From NCBI GenBank assembly GCA_036250225.1, contig JAPZLL010000030.1:310001-374000 (forward strand): a DNA stretch of 64,000 nt, in the 5' to 3' direction. A program made the translations under genes and the position numbers. Positions 1 through 11,375 of this stretch are shown in pieces. The notes beneath the pieces were generated by a model. That model did not search any database. It was not told the DNA's origin and was given only the letters and a program-made list of their open reading frames with translations. How positions within the stretch are numbered: position 1 is the first letter of the stretch; the number at the start of each line of letters is the position of its first letter. This DNA is from Cercophora sp. LCS_1. Taxonomy: Eukaryota > Ascomycota > Sordariomycetes > Sordariales > Lasiosphaeriaceae.

Positions 1-124
1 GGCTGATGAAATGTGCGTAGCGCTTTTGCTTGGGCGTCAGAGCTTCAAAGTGCTTCCCGATCTCCAGCCTAACAACGGCCGGCGGGGCATCGGCATAATA
101 CTGGGCAAGTTCCTGGGCGTCCAT
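1..124 (-). CDS. Dipeptidyl peptidase III, N-terminal fragment (cut by window edge)
   Basis: Read on the minus strand, an ATG at 124-122 opens a frame that runs off the left end (41 codons). The peptide contains ALTPKQKRYAHFIS, which matches the start of the fungal DPP III family (yeast has a similar LTDKEQKYAHFMS stretch). DPP III is a cytosolic zinc metallopeptidase (HELLGH type) that removes dipeptides from peptide N termini. None of the catalytic region is in the window. The start is chosen because it is the first ATG and gives the usual short leader before the conserved segment. The family call rests only on this short stretch. Confidence 0.75.
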   Translation of the reverse strand, partial: MDAQELAQYYADAPPAVVRLEIGKHFEALTPKQKRYAHFIS

Positions 125-3100
125 GGTGTGTAGACCGCGAAACTGTTGTGTGTAGAAAGGAAACTGTCGGGATGCAGGTCTAAGACGCGGTGATGAGACA
201 GCAACAGATGTCAATATTAACCTTGGAAGTTGTGGTCTGAGTGGAAGCACTCGGCGTATTGTAGCAGAAACAACCATCGCAACGGCACCACAAGCCTCAC
301 CAGCTGCCTGATTCAGCGGGACAACGCGGGGTCGTTCAACTCTTCGCTTCACTGGCTGGCGCCATTTCGCGTGGCATTTTGCCCGCCAAGACCCTTGCCA
401 TTGGCCGCCTGTCCGATTAGGAAGGCGGGGAGCAGCTACATCTGCCCGGCAGCTTTCAGCCTGGCCCGGAGCTGCCTTTTCAGGGACCTGACCGCAGCCT
501 CGCCTGTCAGCTCCGACCCACGACTAATGTTGAAACGGGAGCGGGGGTGTGGGAGCTGCCCTGCCCGGGTTGCACAGGTTCAAGTACTCCAGCGAGACCG
601 CCCTGTTGCTCAATGCGGCCGTTTAATGTTTTACCGCTTCCGATTATCCTGCTCTCCCGCGACTGCCGCTCGTCATTGCAAGGCGACACGCAGCTCTCCT
701 TGCTGCTCCGAAATGCAGTCATCGTCAAGAGGCGGGGCGATGATTCGCCCGGCCCGTGCCCATGCCCTCCATTCCCCATCGAGGAATGGAGGGGGCAGCA
801 GGGAAGCTATCACCTCAACTTGGCGACACAAGTGCCAGTGACGAGGGGCAGTTTCAAGATGCCTCCCGTTGGAACGAGAACTCATGCATGGAAGCTCAGA
901 AGAATATACCTGGAAATGACTTCAAGGTACAATTTCGGCCTGCTTGCGATAGCTGTTACGATAAGAGTCTCAGGGAGCCAATAACTGTCGCTGATCACGC
1001 TGCGATGTCGGCGATTCAGCTTTCGGAAGCGCCTCTTGAGGTGTCAAGTTCACCTCGTGCCGAAGGGACATATGCGGCTACCGCTCGGTAGCTATCGACA
1101 CTGGGGAGTTGCTGGGATAAATCACACCGGATTCCATGGGCCCTGTCGCTCGATGGACCCAAAACCATGCAGGCATATCAGAAACCAGCGGATGTGTGTT
1201 ATGGTGAATCGGAAGACCAGCCATCGCGCATGGGTTTGACGCCTTGGGCCGACATCGCAGATAAACAAGCGGCCTGGCGGTGGGAAGATGACGAGCGCTC
1301 AAGGAGAAATGATTCAGCGGGCCGCTGCCTGCGCGAGCAAATGGCCGCCTTGAACAACGGCAGGAATAGAAACGCCAAACTAGAGCACGAACTTGCTACG
1401 AAGGTACCCAATGTACAGTACCCAATGAATCGCCGTGATGCTGGTGCTGTGCTTCGCCTCCTGAGGGGCGGCAGATTGTCCGTCTGCTAGTTTGATATTA
1501 GGCAAATTGCCTAGCAGTCTTCCCAAGTGGGAGCGTAAACCAACCGTTTCTGTCTAAAAAATCCGCTGGTATCGATCGGATTCGTGAGACGTCATCTCGT
1601 AATGACGGGTGTGATCGGCCAGGGACAGGCATGCTACCGCTTGCGCAGTAGCTCGAAGGGTACTGTCAAGCCAGGCCATCCGCTGTGGGTTGGACTGGAG
1701 CATGCAACACGGGAAACAATTGCAACCGCCTAAAGGTCACCTTCACTCCACTAAAGTCCGTGTGTGGTAGGGGTTGAAGGCCTCGTGACTCTCACCGTTT
1801 AAATTGTTGTCGAGCATCTTATTCCACGTTGCCCACCGCCAGACTCAGTCGACCAGTCGAGGCACCATGGCGACAGCCACCGCTCTGAGACGGGACTAGA
1901 GAGGACAGACCGGTGAATGGGAGTGCGAGCCTTTTTTTCTTGTCCAGCCCAGCCCACGGGATCGCCCTGGTGTTACGCCGACAAGGTAGCGTGGGAGAAT
2001 AGTCTGTTGAGATGTCCGCCGTTTTGCAAACAAGTGGGACTTACTTTTTGCTGAGCTTCTCCGTGGGGCACGATAGACGCCATGCTGAGAGAGGGCTTGG
2101 TCGTGCAGGTACTTGTACTTGCAAGCAAGGCCGTGGACGTACCAACGTTTTTGATTTGAGGTTTCTACTGGGCGGATGGCGTCAGGTACCCCGTGAGCCT
2201 GGTAAACCATGGCCGAGGGCGGGAAGTGTTGCATGCCAACCTAGGTTGTTCCGGCAATGTTAGTGAGGTGCTCGGAGTCGAATCTGCAAGGCGTTGCTGA
2301 CAGCGAAACTGTGCAGACGCGCCATCTGTATGCCGTGATGGACGGGAAATCTCTTCGCTAAGGATAAACGAATGCTCAACATCCTAGAGTAATAACGAGT
2401 TGCATCCAGCGCCAATCCACTGATCGTTGAGGCTCGACAACATCTCGGCATCTCATCGCCGGATACTGCGAGTAGCTTCGGCCTCCAAATCCTAAAAGAC
2501 CGAAAGGAAGCTCTGGGCCGTCTCCATCGTCGTACATGAGAGGCGCATTGGCCAATATGCAGAGAGCATGCGTCTAATGCGTTTCGCTCTGTCTGGAAGA
2601 AGAAAACGGCACTATGGTTGGGTCAGCAACCGCAGCTTCCAGGTTTCCGTAAATTGAGGCATTGAGCGGTGAAGACTGTGACAATCCCATGGTCTCTGCG
2701 ACTCTCTAGCGATGCCTGTGAGGTACCAGCACAGCAGCCCGTCAGGCCGCTCCCAGACGCCCGCAATGTCGCAGACTCGAGGCTATTCCCACGGCCCGCC
2801 GACAGGTCCGGGAAATCGATGCAAGGTTACAGGCCCCTATTCCGATTTCACTGAATCTACTTTGACGGCGGATGCGCGCACTCGGCATGCGGGTGAGGCC
2901 AAAGCTCTCAATGGTGTCTGGCTTGGAAGCTTTCCCACTAGACCTCTCCGTGTTTGCGCTTCTTTTTGGCACCCTAAACCCTCTTTCTTGGTAGGGATTC
3001 CCAAGGACCACGCAAGTTTCGAGCCCGAGCCCGGCGTGTTGTGCCCCTCCGGAAACAGAGCCGAGCGGACGGAAGATTCTCAAGTTCCACAGCGCCCATA

Positions 3101-5401
3101 GAGGCGGACTGGCGCCAGCGCCAGCGGACGCCAGCGGACGCGAAACTATGGGCGACGGGGGGGGCACCCAAACCAGCGGCACGTCACGAGGCCATTTTCT
3201 GGGTTTCGCGACCCACAAATGTCAGGACGAATGGCTGCCAAGCTGCGAAGTGCTGAAACGCGGGAGAGCAAGTCTGACAATTGTTGAAGAGGTGATTTCT
3301 CTTGGTCCGTTCATCAATGCCGTAATGTTACTCACCATCTTGGGAATTGCCGATGGGACTTTGCGGGACTCGGAGCACCTCGGTGTGAAGTCATTGGCCA
3401 TGACCGACAACAATGATGTAAGGCGAGGTGAGGGACGACACAGGGCTCAAAGCAGATTGCCCCTTTGATGCTCGGTGGTGCCCTCCACACTTTCCTTCCT
3501 TTTTTCGATCGGGTGCAGATGGAAGGTCTGGGCGAAACGGAGCGTCTGTTTTGCGCAAGCAATCCTTAGCTCCTACCCCAGTCTTCACACGACTCACCTT
3601 GAAGCGTGGCCTGCCAGACCGCGGGGAAACCACAACCAACCCCTTTCTTGATACCCTTTAAACCTCACCAGCTTCCAGTTGCTCTTCCACACTTTACCAG
3701 TAGTCAAAGCGACAGGTCCACAGTGTTGCATAGTTCAAGGAGCACGGTTGCGCAATTGATATCGGGAATTGTAATTATTTTTGTCAAAGGCGGGCCCTCT
3801 CTCGCTGGACCATTTCATTGTGTGGGGACTTGTTCGCCGGGTGCCCCTCCACGCCACCCTTGCCCTCGGCCGGCGCCCTTTCGGCCAGCTTCACCCCCAA
3901 CCTCGCTGAGGGCCGGAGAGAGCGGCCCCCACGCTTCGCCGAAGCTCTAGGTAGATTGGCAGGCTCCGCCGAGTGCCTCTGCCGGAAGGTACCCCTCGGT
4001 CACTAGTCCTTCGATCGAGCGCTACCCACTTTCCATGTTCGTTTCATTTCCAACAATTTTCTCCAGCTAGGACAAGCTGGCAAGAGGGAAGGGGCAAGAG
4101 GGGAGGGGTTGAGGAATTGAGGGAGGGTGCGTGTGGTGCTTTCGATCCGGGTCTGGCAACGGCAAATGGCTGCTCATGAAAGCCTGTCCCTTCCCTTCTG
4201 CGCCCCACGGCCCAGTGGCGGAAGAAAAGTTATTCTGTCTGCGCGGATTGCAATGCACTACGCAATCTGCAGGTTGAGTAAAGAAAGATTTATCCCTGCT
4301 CGCCGTCTCCGTTTGAGCACTTGCCAAAGTAGGTGAGGTGGTGACAGAATCAGGAACAAGTATGCGGCATGTACTCTACAGTACACTCATCGCTTCCGAG
4401 GTAACCACGGATGTCTGGATTTGCAAATCTGGGCTCGCCGAAATCCATGCCGGACCACCGTATTCTCTCAGGGCGAGTTTCGCTTGTCCGTTTCCAACGC
4501 TGGGTTTGTGAGACCAGGCGTCACAGCAAATCCAAACCTGCCCTGAAGCCACCCACCCACAATTCCAAGCTTTCCTGTGGATTGTGCCCACTTCTGCCAA
4601 CTGCCCCGGATTTGGCGCTGAGTCTGATCTCAAGCCGACTTCGATTTCTTCGTTCAAAAACGACGGGTGTGACGGCAAAAGGAGGGACACCCGTCATGCC
4701 ATCATGTCATGGTTAGGGCAGTCAGCTGCGTAAAGCGAAGGTGGCGGGCAGGACTTCGGGCTGCTGGGAGTCAGTCCCAGTTGCGTGCCTAGGTCTTTGA
4801 CAATTCGAGTAAACTCTCAATCCCATTCATCTCTTTCCCCACACACAGAGATCCACTGCATCCCGCGCAGCCACACGTCTAGCCCTCCAGAAAAAAGGGC
4901 AACCTCGAGCTTCCAAACGAGGTACTTCCCGCACTCCCACAAGTACCTGGACATACCTTGCACTACAGTTTCCGGTCGCCGACGAACACACCCTCCCTGT
5001 CTCGGTGGAGTCGACCCGTCATGGCTCTGGGTCGAGCTCTGGCTTTCTCCAGACCCGCGCGCCAATAGGATCAATCTGTTAGTGAGCTTTTCAACCCGCC
5101 ATGGCAGCGTGGCGGGTACCTTGGTACCGCACGCCGCGTGGTACAGTACAGGTACTTGACGGCGGTACCTGGCTGAGGTGCTCTGAGCACTTCCTGCCAG
5201 GGGACCCGTTCGCCCCCCCGCTCCGTTCAGCCCACCTCACAGGGTCAACTGCTTCACCCACCTCAGTGGAAAATCACTGAAAACCCGTCCCCTTTTTAGC
5301 TTCCTTTTGGCACCCCCCAGCCTGTCACCTGGCCATCTGGGAAAAAGTTTTAGGTCATCGCTCCCCAGGTCTTACTTGCCCTGCCTGCTGAAACACGCAG
5401 C

Positions 5402-5408
5402 TATATAA
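5402..5408 (+). promoter_or_regulatory. TATA box of the gluconokinase gene
   Basis: TATATAA lies about 380 bp before the gluconokinase ATG and is followed by pyrimidine-rich sequence typical of fungal transcription starts. This placement implies a long leader of roughly 330-350 nt. Confidence 0.5.
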
Positions 5409-5523
5409 TGCCCGCGCACCGCCATCAGGCTTCATTTCTCATCAAGCCCCCATTTCGCAGCGCGTGTTTGTTTGGTTGAGACTTTCAACTGTTGTCTCCG
5501 GGTTGCCGTCCTCCTTCTCATAC

Positions 5524-5696
5524 ATGCCATGGCATTGTCTCTTTTAACGTTGTGATTTCCTCCAAATTCAAGTTTGCCCACAGGGTTCAAGGTACTCTCT
5601 GCCAGTCACCTGCCTCCCACAGTCACTTACACCTGACCCTCGCTGGTTACCATCATCCTCAACTCCCGTCGGCACCACCACCACAACATGCAATAG
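5524..5696 (+). promoter_or_regulatory. Short upstream ORFs in the gluconokinase leader
   Basis: Three short upstream frames lie between the TATA box and the main ATG: 5524-5547 (seven codons plus stop), the overlapping 5529-5555 (eight codons plus stop), and a minimal ATG-CAA-TAG at 5688-5696. They matter only if the leader is not spliced across them. Confidence 0.4.
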
Positions 5697-5781
5697 TGCC
5701 ATCTCGCAGTGAAACCACCGTTCTCTTCCAAGCCAACCACCAGAATCAACACGACCTCGCTCCGTCTACACCTCCCTAGCC

Positions 5782-6584
5782 ATGCTTTCGTACGATACCC
5801 CCGTCTCGATGCCTGTGCAAAACCCGGCGTCGCCGGCAAACATTGCGGCTAGCCGTCCCAGCATCCCAGCGTCGCCGAAGGTGGTGCGCCTCCCGGCTCC
5901 GTCGATCCCCAACGGTGTCCGCACTAATGGCGCCGCGAACCCCATTGCCCCGCCAGCAAAGGAACACCACATCTGGCTGGTGACTGGCCCTGCTGGCTGC
6001 GGCAAGAGCACGATCGCAAAGTTCCTGGCCAACACACTCCATTGGCCCTACATTGAGGGCGATGAGGTATGCCTTTCTGCCCAATTGTCAAGCCAGGGGA
6101 CTACCCTGTGCTCACACACCCCTAGTACCACCCACAGGCAAACATCGACAAGATGAGCGCCGGCATGCCCCTGACCGATGCGGATCGGTGGGACTGGCTG
6201 ACGGCCCTCCGCGAAGCCTCAATCCACGAGCTGGACCAAGGCCACGACGGCGTGGTGCTGACATGCTCGGCCCTGAAGCGCAAGTACCGCGACGTTATTC
6301 GTGTGGCCCCCTACTTTATCCCGAACCTCCGCCTGCACTTCATCTACCTCGACGCCAACGAGGAGCTCCTCCTCCAGCGGGTGCTCGCTCGTAAGAACCA
6401 CTACATGGGTGCAAACATGGTCCACAGCCAGTTCGACATTCTTGAGCGGCCAACGGCTGAGGAGTCGGACGTAATCTCAATTGACGTGAGCCGACCGGTC
6501 GAGGAGGTCATGTCGGAGGCCCTTGACCGGGTGCTGAAAACCATTGACGAGACCAACCAGTCCAAGAGCAACGCTCAAATATGA
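5782..6584 (+). CDS. Gluconokinase (GntK family)
   Basis: Two exons, 5782-6066 and 6126-6584, with a 59-bp GT-AG intron at 6067-6125; the product is 247 aa. It phosphorylates D-gluconate to 6-phosphogluconate, feeding the pentose phosphate pathway. Residues 69-77 are a Walker A loop (GPAGCGKST), followed by WPYIEGDE across the splice into YHPQANIDKMSAG, the gluconate-binding signature of thermoresistant GntK enzymes. Later come LTCSALKRKYRD and the HYMGANMVHSQF motif. About 60 residues of Pro/Ala/Ser-rich sequence precede the kinase core, which is itself the normal length of about 175 aa. The splice restores E-G-D-E-Y-H-P, which is strong support. The promoter has a TATA box at 5402. The next gene to the right is convergent and 2.8 kb away. 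Confidence 0.93.
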
Positions 6585-9353
6585 CGTGCATGAGACGAGA
6601 GGATGCGCATTGGCTGCATTGCGCTAGCGACGTGCTGGGGTGTCTTTTTCCGATCTGCCCCACCACCGCACCGATCAGGAGTTCGAAACGACGTCGGCCT
6701 CTGGCTTGACTGTTTCCTTTTGGCTTATTGCCCCCTTTTTTCTGTTCATTTTGGCAGGGCGCATCATGGAGCGGACTGGGATGGGAAAACTTGCTTGATA
6801 CTTGGGACTGGGTGATTTTGCATTGGGACAAAGCGGGCTGCGAGGCACCGGCCTCCGTCGTGGGCGTTAAAAACGGGGTTGACGGCAATAGTCGAGCGTA
6901 GAATGGAGATGATGGATTTTGGGAAGAACATATCGCGATGCCTTTTGATAATCGGAGTGTGGCAAGGGGGCTATTTCGCTCTTGCTGTTGCTGGCGCTTT
7001 TTTTCTCAGGTCGAGATATGAAGTGTGACCGAGCTCTGGCCAAGAAGGTTCTCTTATCTTTCGCTCTGGTCTCTCACCGCTGGTTTTGTCGTGCCGGAAG
7101 ATCTTCGTTGCATCAAGCCCTCCGTCCTTCCTTCCGATGAGTCTTGGCTTGGGGTTTTATTCATCAATCACCGCCTGTCTTTTTTCTCATTCTTCCATTT
7201 TCTTGCCATGTGCCAACTTACTCCACAATCGAAGCTTTCCATCAAACCTTCCTCCCGAGACACGGTAACAAGCAGCGGCCAAGTACCTGAAGATGAGTGT
7301 TTGTAACACCCGTAACGGGATGGCCCGCAGAATACGAAACCCCGTCGAGCGCTTCAGATAAGCCTTGGTGTTGCGAGATGAGACATTGTTGTGTACCCAA
7401 ACCACCTGTCCGAGGACTGTATTTCGTCAAGATAAGCCCCGATGAGTAGAACCCCCTCGTTGCGTAGGAGTGCTTCCGATTCGACACCTATTATATCCAG
7501 TAACTGAGCAATATACCCCTTTTTTTAGGTGATCCGAAGTAAACAACACCTTGTAGCGGAGCGACACCTCGCACAACATGTGTGGACTGGACAAAACGCT
7601 AGCTCAACACACTGTTCTAGCCACCCAGGTTCTCGGCGACAGCAATCGTCATGGTTGCTCGCCCACATCTGCCGCCAGTCACCACACCCTGGGAGGGATG
7701 CCACCCTCCCCCTCGGCCATCAAAAAAAAAGGCTCAACCCCATCTTCCACATTGTGTCACGGGACCTATAACACGGCGTTTCTCCCCCATCCTCACGCCC
7801 TTCCAGGCGCCATAAACTCACGGCAGTCACTCATCAAGGATAAGGCCAGGCTCTCGCTTTCGGGTCCGAGTCCTGGAGGCAAACAGGCTCCCCCACTCGT
7901 CTTCGTTGCCTCTTTCCGGTGCTCCCATCAGCCCATTCGCACCATACCTGCAGCCTGGGCTTGCTGCAAGACAGACACCAAGACGCAGCTTGGCACCATT
8001 GAAGGGCTGCCAACAACGACATTTAATTCCCTCCCGCGATCCTGGATTTCGTTTCCATTCTGCAGTCACTTCACCCCAGTTTTTCTGCCAATCCCCGGTC
8101 CCCGATTCCGAGCACTTTGTTCACCCACCCCCACCACATCCAATCCAACCCACGATATATGCGGCCTATGTATGTGGTCTGTCTACCTTGTCTTAGTTTG
8201 GGCGGTGAGAGAGAAAAGAGAGCGTAGGTGGAAGACCGAAGACCGAAGGCCGGTGTGTGATACGTCCGACAAACTTGTTTAGCATACTAGTGCATATACT
8301 TGGTTCACTTTTTTTTAACCACAGCATTTGTTCCAGAAAATTTACCGAGTTCTTTTCCTTAACGTTTTGTTTGGTGGAAAACGGGCAAAGGACGGGTCAA
8401 GCTTACACGCAACTGAATGGAACGGCATGGACGGCCAACGCCGTGTGACGATATGCATCTCGTGCATTTATATACGTACACCTACGGGCTGCGTTTCGGT
8501 CTGGAAAACGGAGGGAGCGAACGGATGGACTGACCGTTGGAACGCACGGAATGGGAATCAGAAAAATGCAAAGGAGGCAACTGGTGCAAGGCTGTGGCCG
8601 TGCAAGTGGAGGACAAGAAAGCCTGCACACTCGGAATTTGGAGGGATGTTTCCCTGAAAGCGAGGCGTCAAAATATATACAAGAATATTGAAATATAATA
8701 TTGATTGCTAGAGACACCGCATAAATGTCTTTTCAGAGAGTTGATATCCGTTGAACCTATTTGAATCGCCGTCAACTGCACCCGGTCTACAAATTTTCTT
8801 GGCTGACCTTGGGTACCGTAGGCAGGTAGGCACAAAGCCGGGAGCCGGACTCTTTACACCAACCCGGAGGACAAAACGGCCGGATACCGCCAACCCTCCG
8901 CCGCCGATGCTTCGGTCGAGATCCGATCGTGCTCCTGGCAGCGGGAAGGTATCAATCGAGACGCAGAAAAGGCCAATCAGCGGATATCGTTCGATATCCG
9001 CCCTCCTCTCCGCAGCCCGGAACTGGGCGAGTTCGGAAACGACACGAGATTGCAAAATGCAGGAGTGAACTGACAAAACCCGGTACTTGGTGTACAACAA
9101 ATATGGTCCGTTCTGTTTTGTTCTTCGTTTCTAAATAATTTCCTTCTCAGTCCTAACCATGGATTCGCGTAGCCAAGATGAAAACCGTCGGTGCCACCGC
9201 CTGCTATCGTGTCACCGCACCTAAACCGGGTGCTTGCGCTCTCTCTTTGCTCCTCGCTTGTCTTTTAAGTGACGGGGAAAGGCATCCCATTCGCAAACAA
9301 CAACACCAGGACATCCAATAAGAATACCACACGCAACAAAGGCCTGGGCCCAG
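6585..9353. other. Long convergent intergenic region without a recognised gene
   Basis: This 2.8 kb separates the 3' ends of gluconokinase (+) and the E2 gene (-), which is long for a convergent pair. Frames such as 7578-8282 (+) and 8708-9100 (-) lack any family signature, and several overlap on both strands. Visible features are an AT-rich patch at about 8671-8705 and a 22-bp inverted repeat at 8980-9001. A non-coding RNA or orphan gene is possible but unsupported. Confidence 0.55.
8980..9001. repeat. Perfect inverted repeat, 10-bp arms, 2-bp loop
   Basis: GCGGATATCG, then TT, then its exact reverse complement. It can be read as CGG-N14-CCG, a geometry used by some fungal Zn2Cys6 transcription factors. 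It lies about 350 bp beyond the stop of the E2 gene, so a regulatory role is only a guess. Confidence 0.6.
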
Positions 9354-10986
9354 CTAGCGCAGGTGCATCACCATAACATCTGGTTCTTCCACAATGGTCC
9401 TGACCACCTCTGCCGCTCTCGCCAGCGTAGCTCCGTCCACGACCCTGTGGTCGGCACTCCAGCTAAAGTTGCACACCTGCCTCTTGACCACCTTGTCTTC
9501 CTCGCCGGGGAGCGTAGAGAATGCTGGCACCGTACGCATACGGCCAATGCCAAGGATCGCCACCTCTTTCTCCACAACGACCGGCGACAGGTAGGTGCCT
9601 CCGATGCTGCCGATGTTGCTGACTGTGATGGTCCCGCCGGCCATGTCCTGCGGCGAGAGCTTTCCCGCCGCGCCGAGGGCTTGCAGGCGGCCGAGTTCGG
9701 CTGCAATGCCAAGGACGTTGAGGCTCCCCACGTTCTTGATGACAGGGACGAGCAGGCCCTGCGGCGTGTCCATGGCAACGCCAATGTTGTGTTGACTGCG
9801 GAGGACGAGGGCGGGCTTCCCGTTCCCGTTCCCATTGCCATTCCCACTGCCGTCGGCCTCGACACGGGCGTTTAGGATGGGATATTTGTAAAGCGCCATT
9901 GAAACAGCTTTGATGATAAAGGGGAGGTACGAGAGCTTGCTGACTTGGCCGTCGCTCAATCCGGCTTTGGACAACACTTTATTCAAACGGCTGCGAAGCT
10001 CAACCAGAGAGGTGAAGTCGATCTCGTCGGCGTAGAGAAAGTGTGGAATGCTGAGAGACCGAGTCATAGTCTTGAACATCATCTCCTGCGTTCTAGTCAT
10101 CGAGATTTTTGTCTCCTGCTGTGGCCTAATCGTTGTGACATCCGGCGAAGAGAGCGAGATAGCCGCTCCTGGAGCCATCGTTGCCTGTGACGGCGCCGGT
10201 TGTGTGGGTGTTGCATCCCTCTTTTCGACAAACTTGTATATGTCTTCCTTTGTAACCCGACCGTCCTTACCAGTCCCGGTGACATGTGAGATTTCTACTC
10301 CCAACTCTTTCGATAGATGTCTCGTCGCAGGGGTAGCAAGGGTAGCGTGTCTGCCTTTTTGTTCCACTTGAACCGCCGTTCCGTCGCCCTGTGGAGACGC
10401 TTGTTCCTGCGGTGGTGGTGGCGGAGGTGGAATTGTCTGCGCAACTGGCGAGGGTTGGCCCTCTGTTCTTGGTGTTTCTTGCGTTGGCACAGGTTCCGAG
10501 GGCATCAGTTTGTTCAGGTCTTCTCCCTGAACCTCCCCTTCAATGTCGATGTCAACAAAGGGTTTCCCCACCTTGGCCATCTCGCCCGCTTCATAGTGTA
10601 GTCTTTTGACGACCCCCGCAAATCGACTTGTAATCTCGACCGATGCTTTGTCGCTCTGGACTTCGCATAAAGGCGAGAACTCTTCGACGCGCGCACCTGG
10701 CTCGACGAACCATTGGATGACTTCGCACTCGACGATCCCTAAAGGACTGTCAGCGACTGTTCTTCTCCAGGCAACCTTCAAGAGGAATTGAATTTGGTTT
10801 ACCTTCTCCGATATCTGCCAACAGCACCGGCTTCACCGCCAGGAGGGCCCTTGCAGCGTGGAATGGCCTAACGGTCGGCGGGGCCAAAGGAAACTGGGAC
10901 GGACTCGTTCTGGCAACGATGCGACTGACATCGCGGCAGAGACATAATTGCCGGTGCGCGGCACGCGAGCTCAGTTGCCAAAACAT
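9354..10986 (-). CDS. Branched-chain 2-oxoacid dehydrogenase E2 (lipoamide acyltransferase), mitochondrial
   Basis: Minus-strand exons 10986-10803 and 10738-9354 flank a 64-bp intron (10739-10802); the product is 522 aa. It is the dihydrolipoyl transacylase core of the complex that oxidises the keto acids of Leu, Ile and Val in the mitochondrial matrix. An Arg-rich presequence of about 50 residues is followed by a lipoyl domain with Lys92 in SDKAS, an E3/E1-binding domain (ATPATRHLSKELGVEI, then GKDGRVTKEDI), Pro/Gln linkers, and the acyltransferase domain ending in DHRVVDG with catalytic His492 and Asp496. The splice restores ADIGEGIVECEV. The acyltransferase domain carries an odd Gly-Asn repeat. 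The start is the first in-frame ATG; an upstream TTG extension is not used. The gene is divergent from ATP10, with 389 bp shared. Confidence 0.93.
9816..9852. repeat. Hexamer-type repeat encoding (Gly-Asn)n in E2
   Basis: Repeats of the form CCCGTT/CCCATT on the plus strand encode GSGNGNGNGNGK between the residues ARVEAD and PALVLR of the acyltransferase domain. It looks like recent slippage expansion in a surface loop. Confidence 0.8.
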
Positions 10987-11375
10987 TTGAGATATCAACA
11001 AGACAATGAATGGCTCAGGGAAACTCGACGGCAGTCTAGCTCACATCTTGAAGTCAATTGAAGCCCGCGCGCCTCGACCGAAGGCCAGGGAGACCAGCAT
11101 TGGGAGCTCGGTGTTTGCTGGCTTCCAGCGGCTTATGGTTGGACGATGACGTGAGGCCGCTGCTTTCCAGCGAGGGGACCCCGCGAATAGCCGGACTCTT
11201 GGCGGCCGATCCAACAGGGGGCTTCGAACCCCTGGCAGTGGCCGCGTGTCAGCTGGTGTGGGGTGCGGGAGCCCGTTCGCTTGGGAAATTCCTGGGGAGC
11301 AGCGAGCAAAAAAAAAAAAACAGACGTCCATCCATTCGGGAATCGCTCGAACCCACGCGGCAAGACCCGACAACC
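10987..11375. promoter_or_regulatory. Shared divergent promoter region of E2 and ATP10
   Basis: 389 bp between two start codons facing apart, both for mitochondrial proteins. It holds a 13-A run at 11308-11320, probably in the ATP10 leader. No clear TATA box is seen. Confidence 0.6.

Larger units (their letters stand above)
125..5781. other. Gene-poor intergenic region, about 5.6 kb
   Basis: No reading frame here has recognisable family content, and I could not assemble a spliced gene. The left end must hold the DPP III promoter and the right end the gluconokinase promoter and leader. It contains small tandem repeats (CCAGCGGACG twice at 3121-3140), an 8-G run near 3157-3164 and a cluster of GTAC tetramers near 5100-5170. 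An unrecognised fungus-specific or non-coding transcript cannot be excluded. Confidence 0.6.

Noticed and set aside
2742..3218. 158-codon minus-strand frame
   Set aside because: No family signature; it overlaps plus-strand frames of similar length in GC-rich DNA, typical of chance.
7578..8282. 234-codon plus-strand frame
   Set aside because: Low-complexity, Pro/Ser/Thr-rich translation with no domain and an overlapping frame on the other strand.
9363..9875. 170-codon plus-strand frame
   Set aside because: Antisense shadow of the E2 catalytic domain.
11213..11236. tRNA T-arm-like stem GGGG...TTCGAA...CCCC
   Set aside because: The loop does not fit a T loop (no G53-T54 start), there is no A box at the right distance, and it lies in the ATP10 leader.
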